Assembly: GCA_020049295.1 (NCBI GenBank)
Contig: JAIFLC010000024.1
Location: forward strand, 1-55,338
Direction: 5' to 3'
DNA: 55,338 bases
Origin: Bacteroidota bacterium
GTDB lineage: Bacteria; Bacteroidota; Bacteroidia; Bacteroidales; UBA12077
The notes beneath the pieces were generated by a model. It was not told the origin of the DNA. It searched no databases and saw only the letters and a list, made by a program, of their open reading frames with translations. Shown piece after piece: positions 9,735-19,563 of this stretch. A program made the translations under genes and the position numbers. Each line of letters begins with the position of its first letter. Position 1 is the first letter of the stretch.

Positions 9735-11393
9735 ATGAAAATTGCAATTGCTCAGTTAAACTATCATATTGGAAATTTCGAGAAGAATACTGCTAAAATT
9801 CTTGAAAAAATCGAAGAAGCAAAAACCAATCTTGTCGACCTGATTATTTTTTCGGAGATGTCGGTATGTGGATATCCACCTCAGGATTTGCTGGAGAAAA
9901 AATCCTTTATTGAGCGATGCGAAGAGTCTGTTGAAGAAATTGCAGCAAATACAAAGAATATTGCTGTAATTATTGGATCACCAACTATAAATTTCAATCC
10001 AAAAGGGAAAAAACTTTATAACACTGCATTGTTCATAAGCAATCTTGAGATAAAATTTATGCAGCATAAAACCCTTTTGCCTACCTATGATATTTTTGAT
10101 GAATACCGCTATTTTGAGCCCAACGATAAGTTTAATGTAGTTGAATATAAGGGAAAAAAAATTGCCCTAACAATTTGCGAAGATCTGTGGGATGAACAAC
10201 CGGTAGGCAATCCATTTGCAAAAAACCAGCTTTATAATGTTACACCCATGGAAAAGCTTATTAAACATAAACCCGATTTTGTTGTAAATATAGCTGCTTC
10301 GCCTTTTTCGTACAGTAAGATCTGGGGCAAAAAAAATATTTTCATTCGTAACGCCAAAAAGTACAAGCTGCCAATTTTAAATGTAAATCAGGTAGGTGCG
10401 CAAACCGAATTGGTTTTTGATGGAGGTTCGTTAATAGTAAATTCAGATGGAACTATTGCTGATGAGCTTAATTTCTTTTCCGAAGATATCAGGTATTATC
10501 AATTAGACGATATAAAAAAGGGGAAACTTAAGAAAACTGTGACTGAAGATCCTGATGTAATAGAAAAAATACATGATGCATTAGTTTTAGGCACCCGTGA
10601 TTATTTTAAGAAAATGAACCTTACAAAAGCAACACTTGGTTTGTCAGGCGGCATTGATTCGGCTGTTGCACTTGTAATTGCTTCGAAAGCTTTAGGTCCG
10701 GAAAACATGAGAGTACTTTTATTACCATCAAAATATTCGTCTGATCATTCCATTGCTGATGCTTCGAAACTAGCAGACAATCTTGGTGTTCGCTACGATA
10801 TTATTAATATTCAGCCCGTTGTTGAAAGTATCGAGCAATCATTAAATACAATTTTTAAAGGGCTTCATCCTGATATAACAGAAGAAAACATACAAGCTCG
10901 TGCACGATGTACTATTTTAATGGCTCTATCGAACAAATTTGGTCATATCTTAATAAATACATCAAATAAAAGCGAATCAGCCGTTGGATACAGCACATTA
11001 TATGGTGATATGGCCGGAGGAATATCTGTTTTAGGAGATGTTTACAAATCGGATGTATATAAATTAGCCCATTACATAAATCGCGAAAAGGAAATAATAC
11101 CAAAAAATTCAATACAAAAACCACCATCGGCAGAACTCAGACCTGATCAGAAAGACTCTGACTCATTACCCGAATATGAAACACTTGATAAAATATTATT
11201 TGAATATATCGAGCTTCAGAAAACTCTTGAAGAAATTGTATCTAATGGTTGGGAAAAAAGCCTTGTTGAAAGAATAATGAAATTAGTAGATAGTAACGAA
11301 TATAAACGTTATCAGGCACCACCAATATTGAGAATATCATCAAAAGCATTTGGTGCTGGACGAAGAATGCCTCTAGTTGCCAAGTATTGTTAA
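9735..11393 (+). CDS. nadE: Glutamine-dependent NAD+ synthetase
   Basis: N-terminal nitrilase domain (IFSEMSVCGYPPQDL, TICEDLW) fused to the ammonia-dependent synthetase domain (LGLSGGIDSAVAL, NTSNKSESAVGYSTLYGDMAGGISVLGDVYK). Confidence 0.96.
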   Translation: MKIAIAQLNYHIGNFEKNTAKILEKIEEAKTNLVDLIIFSEMSVCGYPPQDLLEKKSFIERCEESVEEIAANTKNIAVIIGSPTINFNPKGKKLYNTALFISNLEIKFMQHKTLLPTYDIFDEYRYFEPNDKFNVVEYKGKKIALTICEDLWDEQPVGNPFAKNQLYNVTPMEKLIKHKPDFVVNIAASPFSYSKIWGKKNIFIRNAKKYKLPILNVNQVGAQTELVFDGGSLIVNSDGTIADELNFFSEDIRYYQLDDIKKGKLKKTVTEDPDVIEKIHDALVLGTRDYFKKMNLTKATLGLSGGIDSAVALVIASKALGPENMRVLLLPSKYSSDHSIADASKLADNLGVRYDIINIQPVVESIEQSLNTIFKGLHPDITEENIQARARCTILMALSNKFGHILINTSNKSESAVGYSTLYGDMAGGISVLGDVYKSDVYKLAHYINREKEIIPKNSIQKPPSAELRPDQKDSDSLPEYETLDKILFEYIELQKTLEEIVSNGWEKSLVERIMKLVDSNEYKRYQAPPILRISSKAFGAGRRMPLVAKYC

Positions 11394-11431
11394 TTTCTTT
11401 TAAGAAAAACCAAACAGAATTCAGTAAAATC

Positions 11432-11466
11432 AATTTTTTCCGATTTTAAGGAAAAAATTTTATTGT
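11432..11466 (+). terminator. Putative intrinsic terminator after nadE
   Basis: aattttttcc-gattttaa-ggaaaaaatt perfect stem followed by ttattgtttt. Confidence 0.5.
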
Positions 11467-11481
11467 TTTAATTGAATTATA

Positions 11482-11489
11482 TACATTTG
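11482..11489 (+). promoter_or_regulatory. Candidate Bacteroidota -7 element (TACATTTG) upstream of the Crp/Fnr gene
   Basis: Matches TAnnTTTG; upstream TTG at 11463 with 16-nt spacing (shorter than ideal). Confidence 0.4.
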
Positions 11490-11527
11490 TATGTTTTCCA
11501 ACATATTTTACAAAAAAATTATAGTTC

Positions 11528-12220
11528 ATGATCTCTGAAAGCCACAATATTATTGATAATCAAATGTCTGTTTTTAGTGTGCTAAATATTGAGGAAAAAG
11601 AATTACTCAAACGAAACAGTACATGTACCCACTTTAAAAAAGGTGATATTATTTATAAAGAGGGTGATAAACCTTCTGGTTTAATCTGCCTTTCGAAAGG
11701 GAAAGTAAAAATCTTTAAAGAGGGCGTTGGCGGACGTGAACAGATAGTTCGAATGGCTAAACCAGTTGGATTTATAGGATACAGAGCATTATTTGCCGAA
11801 CAATACTATATTGCATCAGCTGAAGCAATTGAAGACAGCGTAATTTGCACAATTGAAAAAGATTCATTGTACAAGGTATTAAAAAGTAATTCAGAATTTT
11901 CGCTTAATATCATTCATTCGCTTGCATCAGAATTGGGTTTTTCAAATAACAGAACGGTAACTCTTACTCAAAAACATATTCGTGGAAGACTTGCTGAATC
12001 GCTTATTTTTCTTAAAGATACGTACGGACTTGAAGAAGATAAATCTACCATAAAAGTATACTTGTCGCGTGAGGATATTGCTAACCTATCGAACATGACT
12101 ACCTCTAATGCAATACGAACCTTATCGACTTTTGCTACTGAAAAAATCATTACACTCGATGGTCGAAAAATAAGAATTCTGGACATTAAAGGCCTCGAGC
12201 GAATAAGCGAACTCGGATAA
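11528..12220 (+). CDS. Crp/Fnr-family transcriptional regulator
   Basis: cNMP-binding fold (FKKGDIIYKEGDKPSGLICLSKGKVKIFK) and winged HTH (LSREDIANLSNMTTSNAIRTLSTF). Confidence 0.9.
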   Translation: MISESHNIIDNQMSVFSVLNIEEKELLKRNSTCTHFKKGDIIYKEGDKPSGLICLSKGKVKIFKEGVGGREQIVRMAKPVGFIGYRALFAEQYYIASAEAIEDSVICTIEKDSLYKVLKSNSEFSLNIIHSLASELGFSNNRTVTLTQKHIRGRLAESLIFLKDTYGLEEDKSTIKVYLSREDIANLSNMTTSNAIRTLSTFATEKIITLDGRKIRILDIKGLERISELG

Positions 12221-12304
12221 TAAGATTTGAATTTATAGGTTTTTCTTAATCGGGTTTTTGCTCTAACCCTAGAAAATATTTTTGCTGATTTGAGATTTGT
12301 TTTC

Positions 12305-13747
12305 TTATTTAGCCAGCGAAAGGGACTTTAGAAAGTATTTCTCATCCATAAAATTGGTATCAAGTTCTCCCTGAATATACATTGATTTAAACAATTTTAT
12401 TTTCTCAGCTAGTTCACTGTTTTTGCCATTTGTCAATATCGCTGAAGCTTTGTTTAGTTTAATTGTATCGAGTAAAACCTGTCCAGATGATTTGTAGTTA
12501 TAATATTTTTTTATACCATTTTCCAGTCCCGAGTCAATAATTGTAACTATAACATCTTGTGTAAGATCAGTCGAAGTTGAATCATTAAAAACCTTTTCGA
12601 TATTATTCATTATTGTACCATTCAATGATGTAGATGTATGATTTAAGACAATTATTGTATTGCTGTCTTCAACAAATCGATAAATGCTTGTTCTAAACCC
12701 ATTCCATCGGCCATGATGATAAACTAATTTTTTATCATTTCGTTTGGTTACTCTAAATCCAAATCCATAAGGAATATCATATTTATTACGCAATTTGAAC
12801 CCGGCCAGTGCTTCGTTCATAGTTCCTTCAGATACCAGAGTATTTGCATAAAGGGCCTGATCCCATTTAAATAAATCATCAAGAGTTGAGTAAATTCCTT
12901 TATCGCCAACAGTTCCATCGTTAATGGTTTCATCAATAATTCTGTATCTTTTACCCCTATATCCAAATCCATTCAATTTATCTTTTCTGGTTCTGAATGA
13001 ACTGCTATAAACAAAGGTACTTTCCATTCCTAAAGGGATAAATATCTCTTCTTCCATAAACGAAGAAAAACGCTTACGTGACACTCTTTCAACAATAGAA
13101 GCCAAAAGAACATATCCAGTGTTCGAATAATCAAATCGACGACCTGAAGTAAAATACAGAGGTGTTTTCAAATCTTCAAGCATATCAATAATATCCTCAT
13201 TGTATGGTGCTTGCTTCTCTTTCCAATAATTTTCGGTAAGCCACATGTAGTTTGGTAATCCTGATGTGTGATTTAACAGCATCCGAATAGTAATTCCTTT
13301 GTATGGTAACTCAGGGATATATTTTGTAACACTATCCTCGTAGCTTATTTTACCTTGTTCTTTAAGAATCATTATAGCCATTGCTGTAAATTGTTTGCTT
13401 AAAGAGGCAAGCTGAAAAACAGATTCGGTGGTAAGTTTTTCTTTTTTGTTTAAATCAGCATAACCAAATGATTCTTTAAAAATGATATTTCCTTTATAGG
13501 CTACCAGGATATTTCCATTAAAATGGTTTTTACTTGTAATTGATTTTACAACAGAATCAACCTTTTCTGCTTTTTCCTGATAAAAAATTTTATCTAATTC
13601 TTTTTTAGTGGAAGGTTTTACAATCTCCTTTTCATCAACATTAGCTCCTAAAAGGCGTAATCTTATACTTGAACTAACTATAGCTATAACAACAAACAAA
13701 AACAGGATAATTGCAAGCTTGTAATATGTGGCCTTTGTAATACTCAT
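12305..13747 (-). CDS. Serine hydrolase (class C beta-lactamase / PBP-like)
   Basis: SxxK (QLASLSKQFTA), YxN (DYSNTGYVLLA), HxG-type motif (YHHGRWNGF); N-terminal TM anchor. Confidence 0.9.
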   Translation of the reverse strand: MSITKATYYKLAIILFLFVVIAIVSSSIRLRLLGANVDEKEIVKPSTKKELDKIFYQEKAEKVDSVVKSITSKNHFNGNILVAYKGNIIFKESFGYADLNKKEKLTTESVFQLASLSKQFTAMAIMILKEQGKISYEDSVTKYIPELPYKGITIRMLLNHTSGLPNYMWLTENYWKEKQAPYNEDIIDMLEDLKTPLYFTSGRRFDYSNTGYVLLASIVERVSRKRFSSFMEEEIFIPLGMESTFVYSSSFRTRKDKLNGFGYRGKRYRIIDETINDGTVGDKGIYSTLDDLFKWDQALYANTLVSEGTMNEALAGFKLRNKYDIPYGFGFRVTKRNDKKLVYHHGRWNGFRTSIYRFVEDSNTIIVLNHTSTSLNGTIMNNIEKVFNDSTSTDLTQDVIVTIIDSGLENGIKKYYNYKSSGQVLLDTIKLNKASAILTNGKNSELAEKIKLFKSMYIQGELDTNFMDEKYFLKSLSLAK

Positions 13748-13962
13748 ATTGTACTAACAAATAAAGGCACAAATTAACGTATTTTTTTATTGGATTCAAA
13801 ACCCACATCCCATGCAATTGTATGATTTTGATAAACAAAAAATGAATTAATACGTTATCTCAATAACAAATATAGCTTGGAATTACAGGTTTAATAGTAC
13901 CTGATGAGTTTTTAACAATCGAATTTATTAAAATTCTAAAAAAAATGATTTTGTGGAAAATA

Positions 13963-16425
13963 TTATTCCTGAAAATATACTCGCTTAACTCGGGTAGAAA
14001 TGCCTGTAAAAATCTCATAAGGGATAGTTTTCAAAATATTTGCCATTTCAGCAACTGGTAATTCTTTACCAAAAATAATTACTTCATCCCCTTCATTAAT
14101 TATGCAACCAGTAATATCAGCAATACACATATCCATACAAATATTTCCAACAATAGGAACAATATATCCATTAATGTAAAGCTTGCCTTTGCCATTGCTT
14201 AAATGGCGATTTAAACCATCGGCATATCCAACAGGAATAATTGCAATATGCATTTCTTTTGTTGCCTTTCCCTTTCGGTTATACCCAATTGTATTATCCT
14301 TGGCTACTTGTTTTATCTGAATAACTGTACTTTTAAAAGTACTTACATTAGCCAGATTTGTATTTGCTAAAGATGAAATGCCATAAAGTCCAATTCCTAG
14401 TCGAACCATATCGAACTGACCTTTTGGAAATCGTTCAATTCCCGCAGAATTAAGAATATGTCGTATTGTAAAATAACCAAGTTGATCAATTATCTTTCTA
14501 CTAATTGCATTAAATTGTTCAATTTGTTCTTCGGTAAATTGATCATGAATATCTTCGTCGCTGGCAGCAAGATGCGAAAAGATAGAGGCTACTTTAACCA
14601 GTTTATTTTTCTTTAATTCATTTATTAATGATTCAGATTCAGAGGCCATGAAACCCAACCGGTGCATTCCTGTATCTATTTTAATGTGGATAGGGTATTC
14701 TTTTACACCTAAAGCAATTGCTGTATCAGTAAATTGTTTTAATACCAGGAAACTATAAATCTCAGGTTCCAGTTTATAACGAATCATCAATTCGAAACTA
14801 TTAAGTTCTGGATTCATAACAATTATGGGGAGTTTAATTCCTGCATCGCGAAGAGCCACACCCTCATCAGCAAATGCTACACCAAGATAATCGACCCGTT
14901 GATACTGTAAAATATTGGCTATTTCGTGTGTTCCACTCCCGTACGAAAGAGCCTTAACCATTACCATAATCTTGGTTTCTGGTTTTAACAATGATTTAAA
15001 ATAGTTCAAATTATTTACTAAGGCATTCAGGTTAATTTCCAAAATTGTTCTATGCACTTTCTCTTCGAGTACCGACGATATTTTTTCGAATTCAAAAGAC
15101 CTTGATCCTTTTAAAAGTATCGCTGAGTCTGAGTATTTCTTTGGTTCAAATTCTTCTAAAAATTTATTTGTTGTTGAATAGAATTTCTTTTCGAGATTAA
15201 AAATATTTTGTTGTGATGAGATTGCTGTGCCTATTCCAATAAGTTCATCAATGTTATATTTGCTTAATAAGTTCGACACATCCTCATATAACTGCTTTTG
15301 AACTTTACCACTTTGTAAAATATCAGATAAGAACAGAATTTTCCTTTTATGCTGATTTTGTTGATCTAAGTAATGTAATGCAATGTTAAGCGAATTAAGA
15401 TCCGAATTGTAACTATCATTAATAAGTGTACATCTATTAATGCCAGTCTTTAGTTCCAATCGCATTGCTATCGGAGGTATTGATTCGAGCTGTTTTTTGA
15501 AATCAGATATTTTGTAACCCAATGAGCTAATAAGTGCAATTACATGAGATGCGTTCTCAATAGAAGCATTATCGGTAAAAGGGATTGTTATTTCTTCAGC
15601 TTGATTATCAAATTCGATTTGCAAAGTTGTATGCAGTTGATTTTTAGTTTTTGCATAGATTTTTAGATCAGCATCTGATTTTACAGACCATGTATAGCAT
15701 TTCTTATTAGAGAGTTCAGGGTCATTTTTAATCACCTCGTGGATCAATTCATTATCGCGACAGTAAACTAATAATTGAGAATGTTTAAAAAGTTTTAGTT
15801 TTTCGAAGGCTTTTTGCTTATAGTTTGTAAAATTTTCCTGATGCGACTCGCCAATATTTGTAATTAAACCAATGGTAGGTTGTATAATTTTTTCGAGTTT
15901 TTCCATTTCGCCCGGCATTGAAATACCTGCTTCGAAAACTGCTAAATCATATGTACTATTCATTAACCAAACTGAGAGAGGCACTCCAACCTGCGAATTA
16001 AAACTCTTAGGACTTCTGACAATGTTCTTTTGCGTTTGCATTGCATGATAAAACCATTCTTTTACTATGGTTTTTCCATTGCTTCCGGTTATACCGATTA
16101 CCGGATATGAGAATTGATTGCGATGATATGCTGCCAACTGATGTAATGCCATAACGGTATTTAAAACAACTAGAAAACAGGCTTCGGAATAATCTTTATA
16201 ATTCTCAGGAAGTACTTCAACAACAAAATTGCCTATTCCTTTTTTGTATAAATCATCAATAAATTTATGACCATCCTGCCTTTCACCACGAATGGCAATA
16301 AACAGTGTATTTGGAGATGCTACAATGTTTCTGCTATCAATTAATAAATGCTGAATACTATGGGTTGCTTTTCCAACCAACCTGGCATTTAAAACTTTTG
16401 ATATCTCCTGTATAGTATAGCTCAC
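13963..16425 (-). CDS. Bifunctional MurF (UDP-MurNAc-tripeptide:D-Ala-D-Ala ligase) / alanine racemase fusion
   Basis: MurF part: GITGSNGKTIVKEW. Alr part: ILEINLNALVNNLNYFK...MVMVKALSYGSG...HIKIDTGMHRLGF...GNICMDMCIADIT. Known Bacteroidota architecture. Confidence 0.93.
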   Translation of the reverse strand: MSYTIQEISKVLNARLVGKATHSIQHLLIDSRNIVASPNTLFIAIRGERQDGHKFIDDLYKKGIGNFVVEVLPENYKDYSEACFLVVLNTVMALHQLAAYHRNQFSYPVIGITGSNGKTIVKEWFYHAMQTQKNIVRSPKSFNSQVGVPLSVWLMNSTYDLAVFEAGISMPGEMEKLEKIIQPTIGLITNIGESHQENFTNYKQKAFEKLKLFKHSQLLVYCRDNELIHEVIKNDPELSNKKCYTWSVKSDADLKIYAKTKNQLHTTLQIEFDNQAEEITIPFTDNASIENASHVIALISSLGYKISDFKKQLESIPPIAMRLELKTGINRCTLINDSYNSDLNSLNIALHYLDQQNQHKRKILFLSDILQSGKVQKQLYEDVSNLLSKYNIDELIGIGTAISSQQNIFNLEKKFYSTTNKFLEEFEPKKYSDSAILLKGSRSFEFEKISSVLEEKVHRTILEINLNALVNNLNYFKSLLKPETKIMVMVKALSYGSGTHEIANILQYQRVDYLGVAFADEGVALRDAGIKLPIIVMNPELNSFELMIRYKLEPEIYSFLVLKQFTDTAIALGVKEYPIHIKIDTGMHRLGFMASESESLINELKKNKLVKVASIFSHLAASDEDIHDQFTEEQIEQFNAISRKIIDQLGYFTIRHILNSAGIERFPKGQFDMVRLGIGLYGISSLANTNLANVSTFKSTVIQIKQVAKDNTIGYNRKGKATKEMHIAIIPVGYADGLNRHLSNGKGKLYINGYIVPIVGNICMDMCIADITGCIINEGDEVIIFGKELPVAEMANILKTIPYEIFTGISTRVKRVYFQE

Positions 16426-16491
16426 TTTATTTTATTTATTACAAAGATCGTTTTTTTGGATCAAAAAGCTCAACTCATTTTCGTATAAAAA

Positions 16492-17127
16492 TTAAAACTT
16501 ATAACTCAATCCTATCGAAAAAGTAAGGTTTGTTAAAGCTTCCTCAAAAAAACTTTGTTCTGATCCATCAGAATCAGGAATTCTGCTGAACAATCCCTGA
16601 TAAACCTCAATTTCGCTATTAACATATAATTTATCGCTAATAATTGGAAACTGAAGGCCTGTTCCAAGGCTAAACCCAAAGTCAATAGGGTTTTTCGAAT
16701 AATTCATAGGATATCCCTCGTATTCAGAATCGATTTCTAAGCCTAAATATATACCACCCTGAACAAATCCTTTAACATTTCCTTTGCCAAACTGCCATTT
16801 GTAAAGTGCTGGTATAACAATAAAATCTGCTTTATATGAAAAATCGTAATTCTGATAATATCCATATTCCAGGTAATATGAGCTTGCATTCTTTTCGACA
16901 GACATATATTTTACTTTGATTTTAATACTTCTGCTTTCGGTATAGAAATAATTGAAAGTTAATCCGAACAAATCATGCAGCATTTTATCGTTTTCCGAAA
17001 AATTGGGAGATGCACTAAATCCTGTTTCGATTCCAATATAAATAGGATGTTTTGTTTTTATTTTTGTTTCCTGACCAATGGTATTAATGGAAATAACTAA
17101 AAACAACAATACAAATAGGTGTTTCAT
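16492..17127 (-). CDS. Outer membrane beta-barrel protein
   Basis: Signal peptide and alternating strands ending ...LTFSIGLSYKF. Confidence 0.75.
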   Translation of the reverse strand: MKHLFVLLFLVISINTIGQETKIKTKHPIYIGIETGFSASPNFSENDKMLHDLFGLTFNYFYTESRSIKIKVKYMSVEKNASSYYLEYGYYQNYDFSYKADFIVIPALYKWQFGKGNVKGFVQGGIYLGLEIDSEYEGYPMNYSKNPIDFGFSLGTGLQFPIISDKLYVNSEIEVYQGLFSRIPDSDGSEQSFFEEALTNLTFSIGLSYKF

Positions 17128-17228
17128 AAATTAGGATTTGGATAATTATATAAAGTTAAACAAATTTAAATAACCTAATTATGATTTAAACGGTATAGTA
17201 AGACTTAGATTTTTTTCTTAAAGAAAAC

Positions 17229-17828
17229 TTACTTATTATCCTCTTCTTTTTTCTCAGTCATGGCTTCATTAAAGCAAACTCTGCACAAGGGTTCGTATTC
17301 TGTTTTTTCTCCAAGTAAAACCAGTTTGTCGCTTTTTGCTATTCGAAAAGAATAATGAGCCAGATTTCCACAACGCATGCAAATGGCATGCACTTTTGTA
17401 ACATATTCGGCTTCGGCCATAAGTGCAGGAATTGGACCAAAAGGATTACCAAGGTAATCCATATCTAGACCTGCAACAATAACACGAATTCCGCTATTTG
17501 CAAGTTGTTTGCAAACATTAACAAGGTTTTTATCAAAGAACTGTGCTTCGTCAATACCAACCACATCAACATCGCCAGTAAGCAAAAGAATATTCCCTGA
17601 TGATTCAACAGGTGTTGAACGGATAGTTGTTGAATCGTGCGAAACAACATTTTCATCAGAATAGCGTGTATCAATCATTGGTTTAAAGATCTCAACTTTA
17701 AGTTTAGCGTATTCTGCACGGCGTAAACGGCGGATTAATTCTTCGGTTTTACCCGAGAACATCGATCCGCAAATTACTTCAACCCATCCCCTGTTTTTGG
17801 ATTTTTTATTTGTACCTTCGAAAAACAT
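17229..17828 (-). CDS. tdk: Thymidine kinase
   Basis: [31 protein letters not shown], zinc-binding CMRCG...CRVC. Confidence 0.96.
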   Translation of the reverse strand: MFFEGTNKKSKNRGWVEVICGSMFSGKTEELIRRLRRAEYAKLKVEIFKPMIDTRYSDENVVSHDSTTIRSTPVESSGNILLLTGDVDVVGIDEAQFFDKNLVNVCKQLANSGIRVIVAGLDMDYLGNPFGPIPALMAEAEYVTKVHAICMRCGNLAHYSFRIAKSDKLVLLGEKTEYEPLCRVCFNEAMTEKKEEDNK

Positions 17829-17881
17829 CGTATATCAATTTCTTAACTTTTATCGTTATTTTTGCAAAAACAACACCAATT

Positions 17882-18604
17882 ATGAACAAAACAGAACTTC
17901 ATCAGAGCATTATTCAGGATATCCAGGAAATCTACTCCTTTGTAAGCCGGTTCGAAAATCCGAACCAGGTTCATCAAATCGATATCGACCTTGCTTTGTC
18001 AAAAGTAAGAAATCTTTACGATTTATTATTACGATTAAATGCACAAGGTATTTATCGACCTGAATATCAAAAAGAAGAAAAATCAACAATTCATAAACCA
18101 TCTGAAAAACAGCATGAACCAAGAGCTGTAGAAGTTGTTCAGAAGGAAGAACCAAAAAGAATAAATAAAACTCCTGAAAAAACAGTACAACCTGATCCGG
18201 TAATTGTAATCGAAAAGAAAGAAGAAAAAAACAAAAAAGAGAGTGTAAAAACTAAGAAATACGATGGTTCTTCTGGAATTATGGCCGATAAGTTTCAATC
18301 AAAAACTTACAAGCACGATACAATTGGAAAGGAAAAACCTGATCAGAAAGATGTTTCGAGTAAGTTAAAATCTAAACCAATTAAAGATATAAACACAGCC
18401 ATCGGATTAAACGATAAGTTTGTGTTTATCCGCGAACTTTTTAATGGAGATAAAAACCAGTTCAGCGAAACAATACAATTGCTAAATAATTTCGATACTT
18501 TCGATAATGCAGTTAGCTACTTAAAAGATAGTTTTAGCTGGGATTTTGAAGATCCAAATGTAGAAAGACTGGTTGAGCTGGTTCGCAGAAAATATACAAA
18601 TTGA
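17882..18604 (+). CDS. Hypothetical protein with charged low-complexity centre and conserved C-terminus
   Basis: MNKTELHQSIIQDIQEIYSFVSRF...; C-terminus AIGLNDKFVFIRELFNGDKNQFSETIQLLNNFDTFDNAVSYLKDSFSWDFEDPNVERLVELVRRKYTN. ATG at 17882 preferred over 17810, which overlaps tdk. Confidence 0.7.
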   Translation: MNKTELHQSIIQDIQEIYSFVSRFENPNQVHQIDIDLALSKVRNLYDLLLRLNAQGIYRPEYQKEEKSTIHKPSEKQHEPRAVEVVQKEEPKRINKTPEKTVQPDPVIVIEKKEEKNKKESVKTKKYDGSSGIMADKFQSKTYKHDTIGKEKPDQKDVSSKLKSKPIKDINTAIGLNDKFVFIRELFNGDKNQFSETIQLLNNFDTFDNAVSYLKDSFSWDFEDPNVERLVELVRRKYTN

Positions 18605-18631
18605 TTTAGCTGTATTGACTTTTTATTGGGA

Positions 18632-18723
18632 GCTTTGTGAAGACTTTGTGCCTTTCAGACATAGTGGCAAGTGCCACAAAGCCACAAACCCGAAAATTCT
18701 CGGGTCTCAAAGATACACAAAGC
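18632..18723. repeat. Palindromic intergenic element with nested hairpins and CTTTGTG motifs
   Basis: Outer arms GCTTTGTG (18632) and CACAAAGC (to 18723); inner GTGGCAAGTGCCAC and CCCGAAAATTCTCGGG hairpins. Confidence 0.7.
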
Positions 18724-18790
18724 AATACGTATTAATTTTGTTATAGAAATGTACTAAATACTAACCTTTTTAAAAAATTGAAATAAATAA

Positions 18791-19519
18791 ATGAGCAAGT
18801 TATATTTAGTTCCAACCCCGATTGGTAATCTCGAAGATATTACACTTCGAGCACTTCGTATTTTAAAGGAGGTTGATCTGGTTTTAGCCGAAGATACCCG
18901 CAAAACCATTTTTTTACTTAAGCATTATGCTATAGAAAAACCAGTAATTGCACATCATAAGTTTAATGAGCATAAATCGGTTCCGAATTTGGTTGAGCGA
19001 ATAAAGGCCGGTGAGTCGATTGCTGTTGTTACTGATGCGGGTACTCCCGGAATTTCTGATCCCGGATTCCTAATTGCTCGTGCTTGCATCGAAGCAGGTG
19101 TCGATGTGGAATGTTTACCAGGAGCTACAGCATTTGTTCCTGCACTTGTTAATTCGGCTTTACCTAATGATCGTTTTTCGTTCGAAGGATTTTTACCTCA
19201 GAAAAAAGGTCGTCAAAAAAGATTAACCGAACTCAAAGATGAAGAAAAAACAATGGTATTTTACGAATCTCCTTATCGATTAGTAAAAACATTGACTCAA
19301 TTTGCAGAAGTGCTTGGCGAAGATCGACGCGCATGTGTATCGCGCGAACTGACAAAAATTTACGAAGAAAATATCCGAGGAACCATAAAAGAATTAATCC
19401 AATATTATAGTAAATCTGCTGTTAAAGGCGAAATTGTTATTGTTGTCGAAGGATCGACCAGTTATAACAGAATACTGAATTCGGCAGTAGATGAAGAAGC
19501 CGATGAGGACAATGAATAA
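18791..19519 (+). CDS. rsmI: 16S rRNA (cytidine1402-2'-O)-methyltransferase
   Basis: LYLVPTPIGNLEDITLRALRIL, AEDTRKT, VTDAGTPGISDPGF. Confidence 0.95.
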   Translation: MSKLYLVPTPIGNLEDITLRALRILKEVDLVLAEDTRKTIFLLKHYAIEKPVIAHHKFNEHKSVPNLVERIKAGESIAVVTDAGTPGISDPGFLIARACIEAGVDVECLPGATAFVPALVNSALPNDRFSFEGFLPQKKGRQKRLTELKDEEKTMVFYESPYRLVKTLTQFAEVLGEDRRACVSRELTKIYEENIRGTIKELIQYYSKSAVKGEIVIVVEGSTSYNRILNSAVDEEADEDNE

Positions 19520-19551
19520 AAAAAGAGGCTTTTTGAAATAGCCTCTTTTTT
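19519..19551. terminator. Bidirectional intrinsic terminator between convergent rsmI and DEAD-box helicase genes
   Basis: aaaaaagaggct-ttttgaaat-agcctctttttt. Confidence 0.85.
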
Positions 19552-19563
19552 ATGATCTGTCTT

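Noticed and set aside
12305-16425. Serine hydrolase plus MurF-Alr as an antibiotic-resistance cassette
   Set aside because: MurF-Alr fusion is a normal Bacteroidota cell-wall enzyme and the hydrolase is a generic beta-lactamase-fold protein; no mobile-element signatures.
17797-18298. Overlapping ORFs 17797..18063 (+), 17910..18155 (-) and 18083..18298 (-)
   Set aside because: Overlap the better-supported 17882..18604 + gene; no domain-like sequence.
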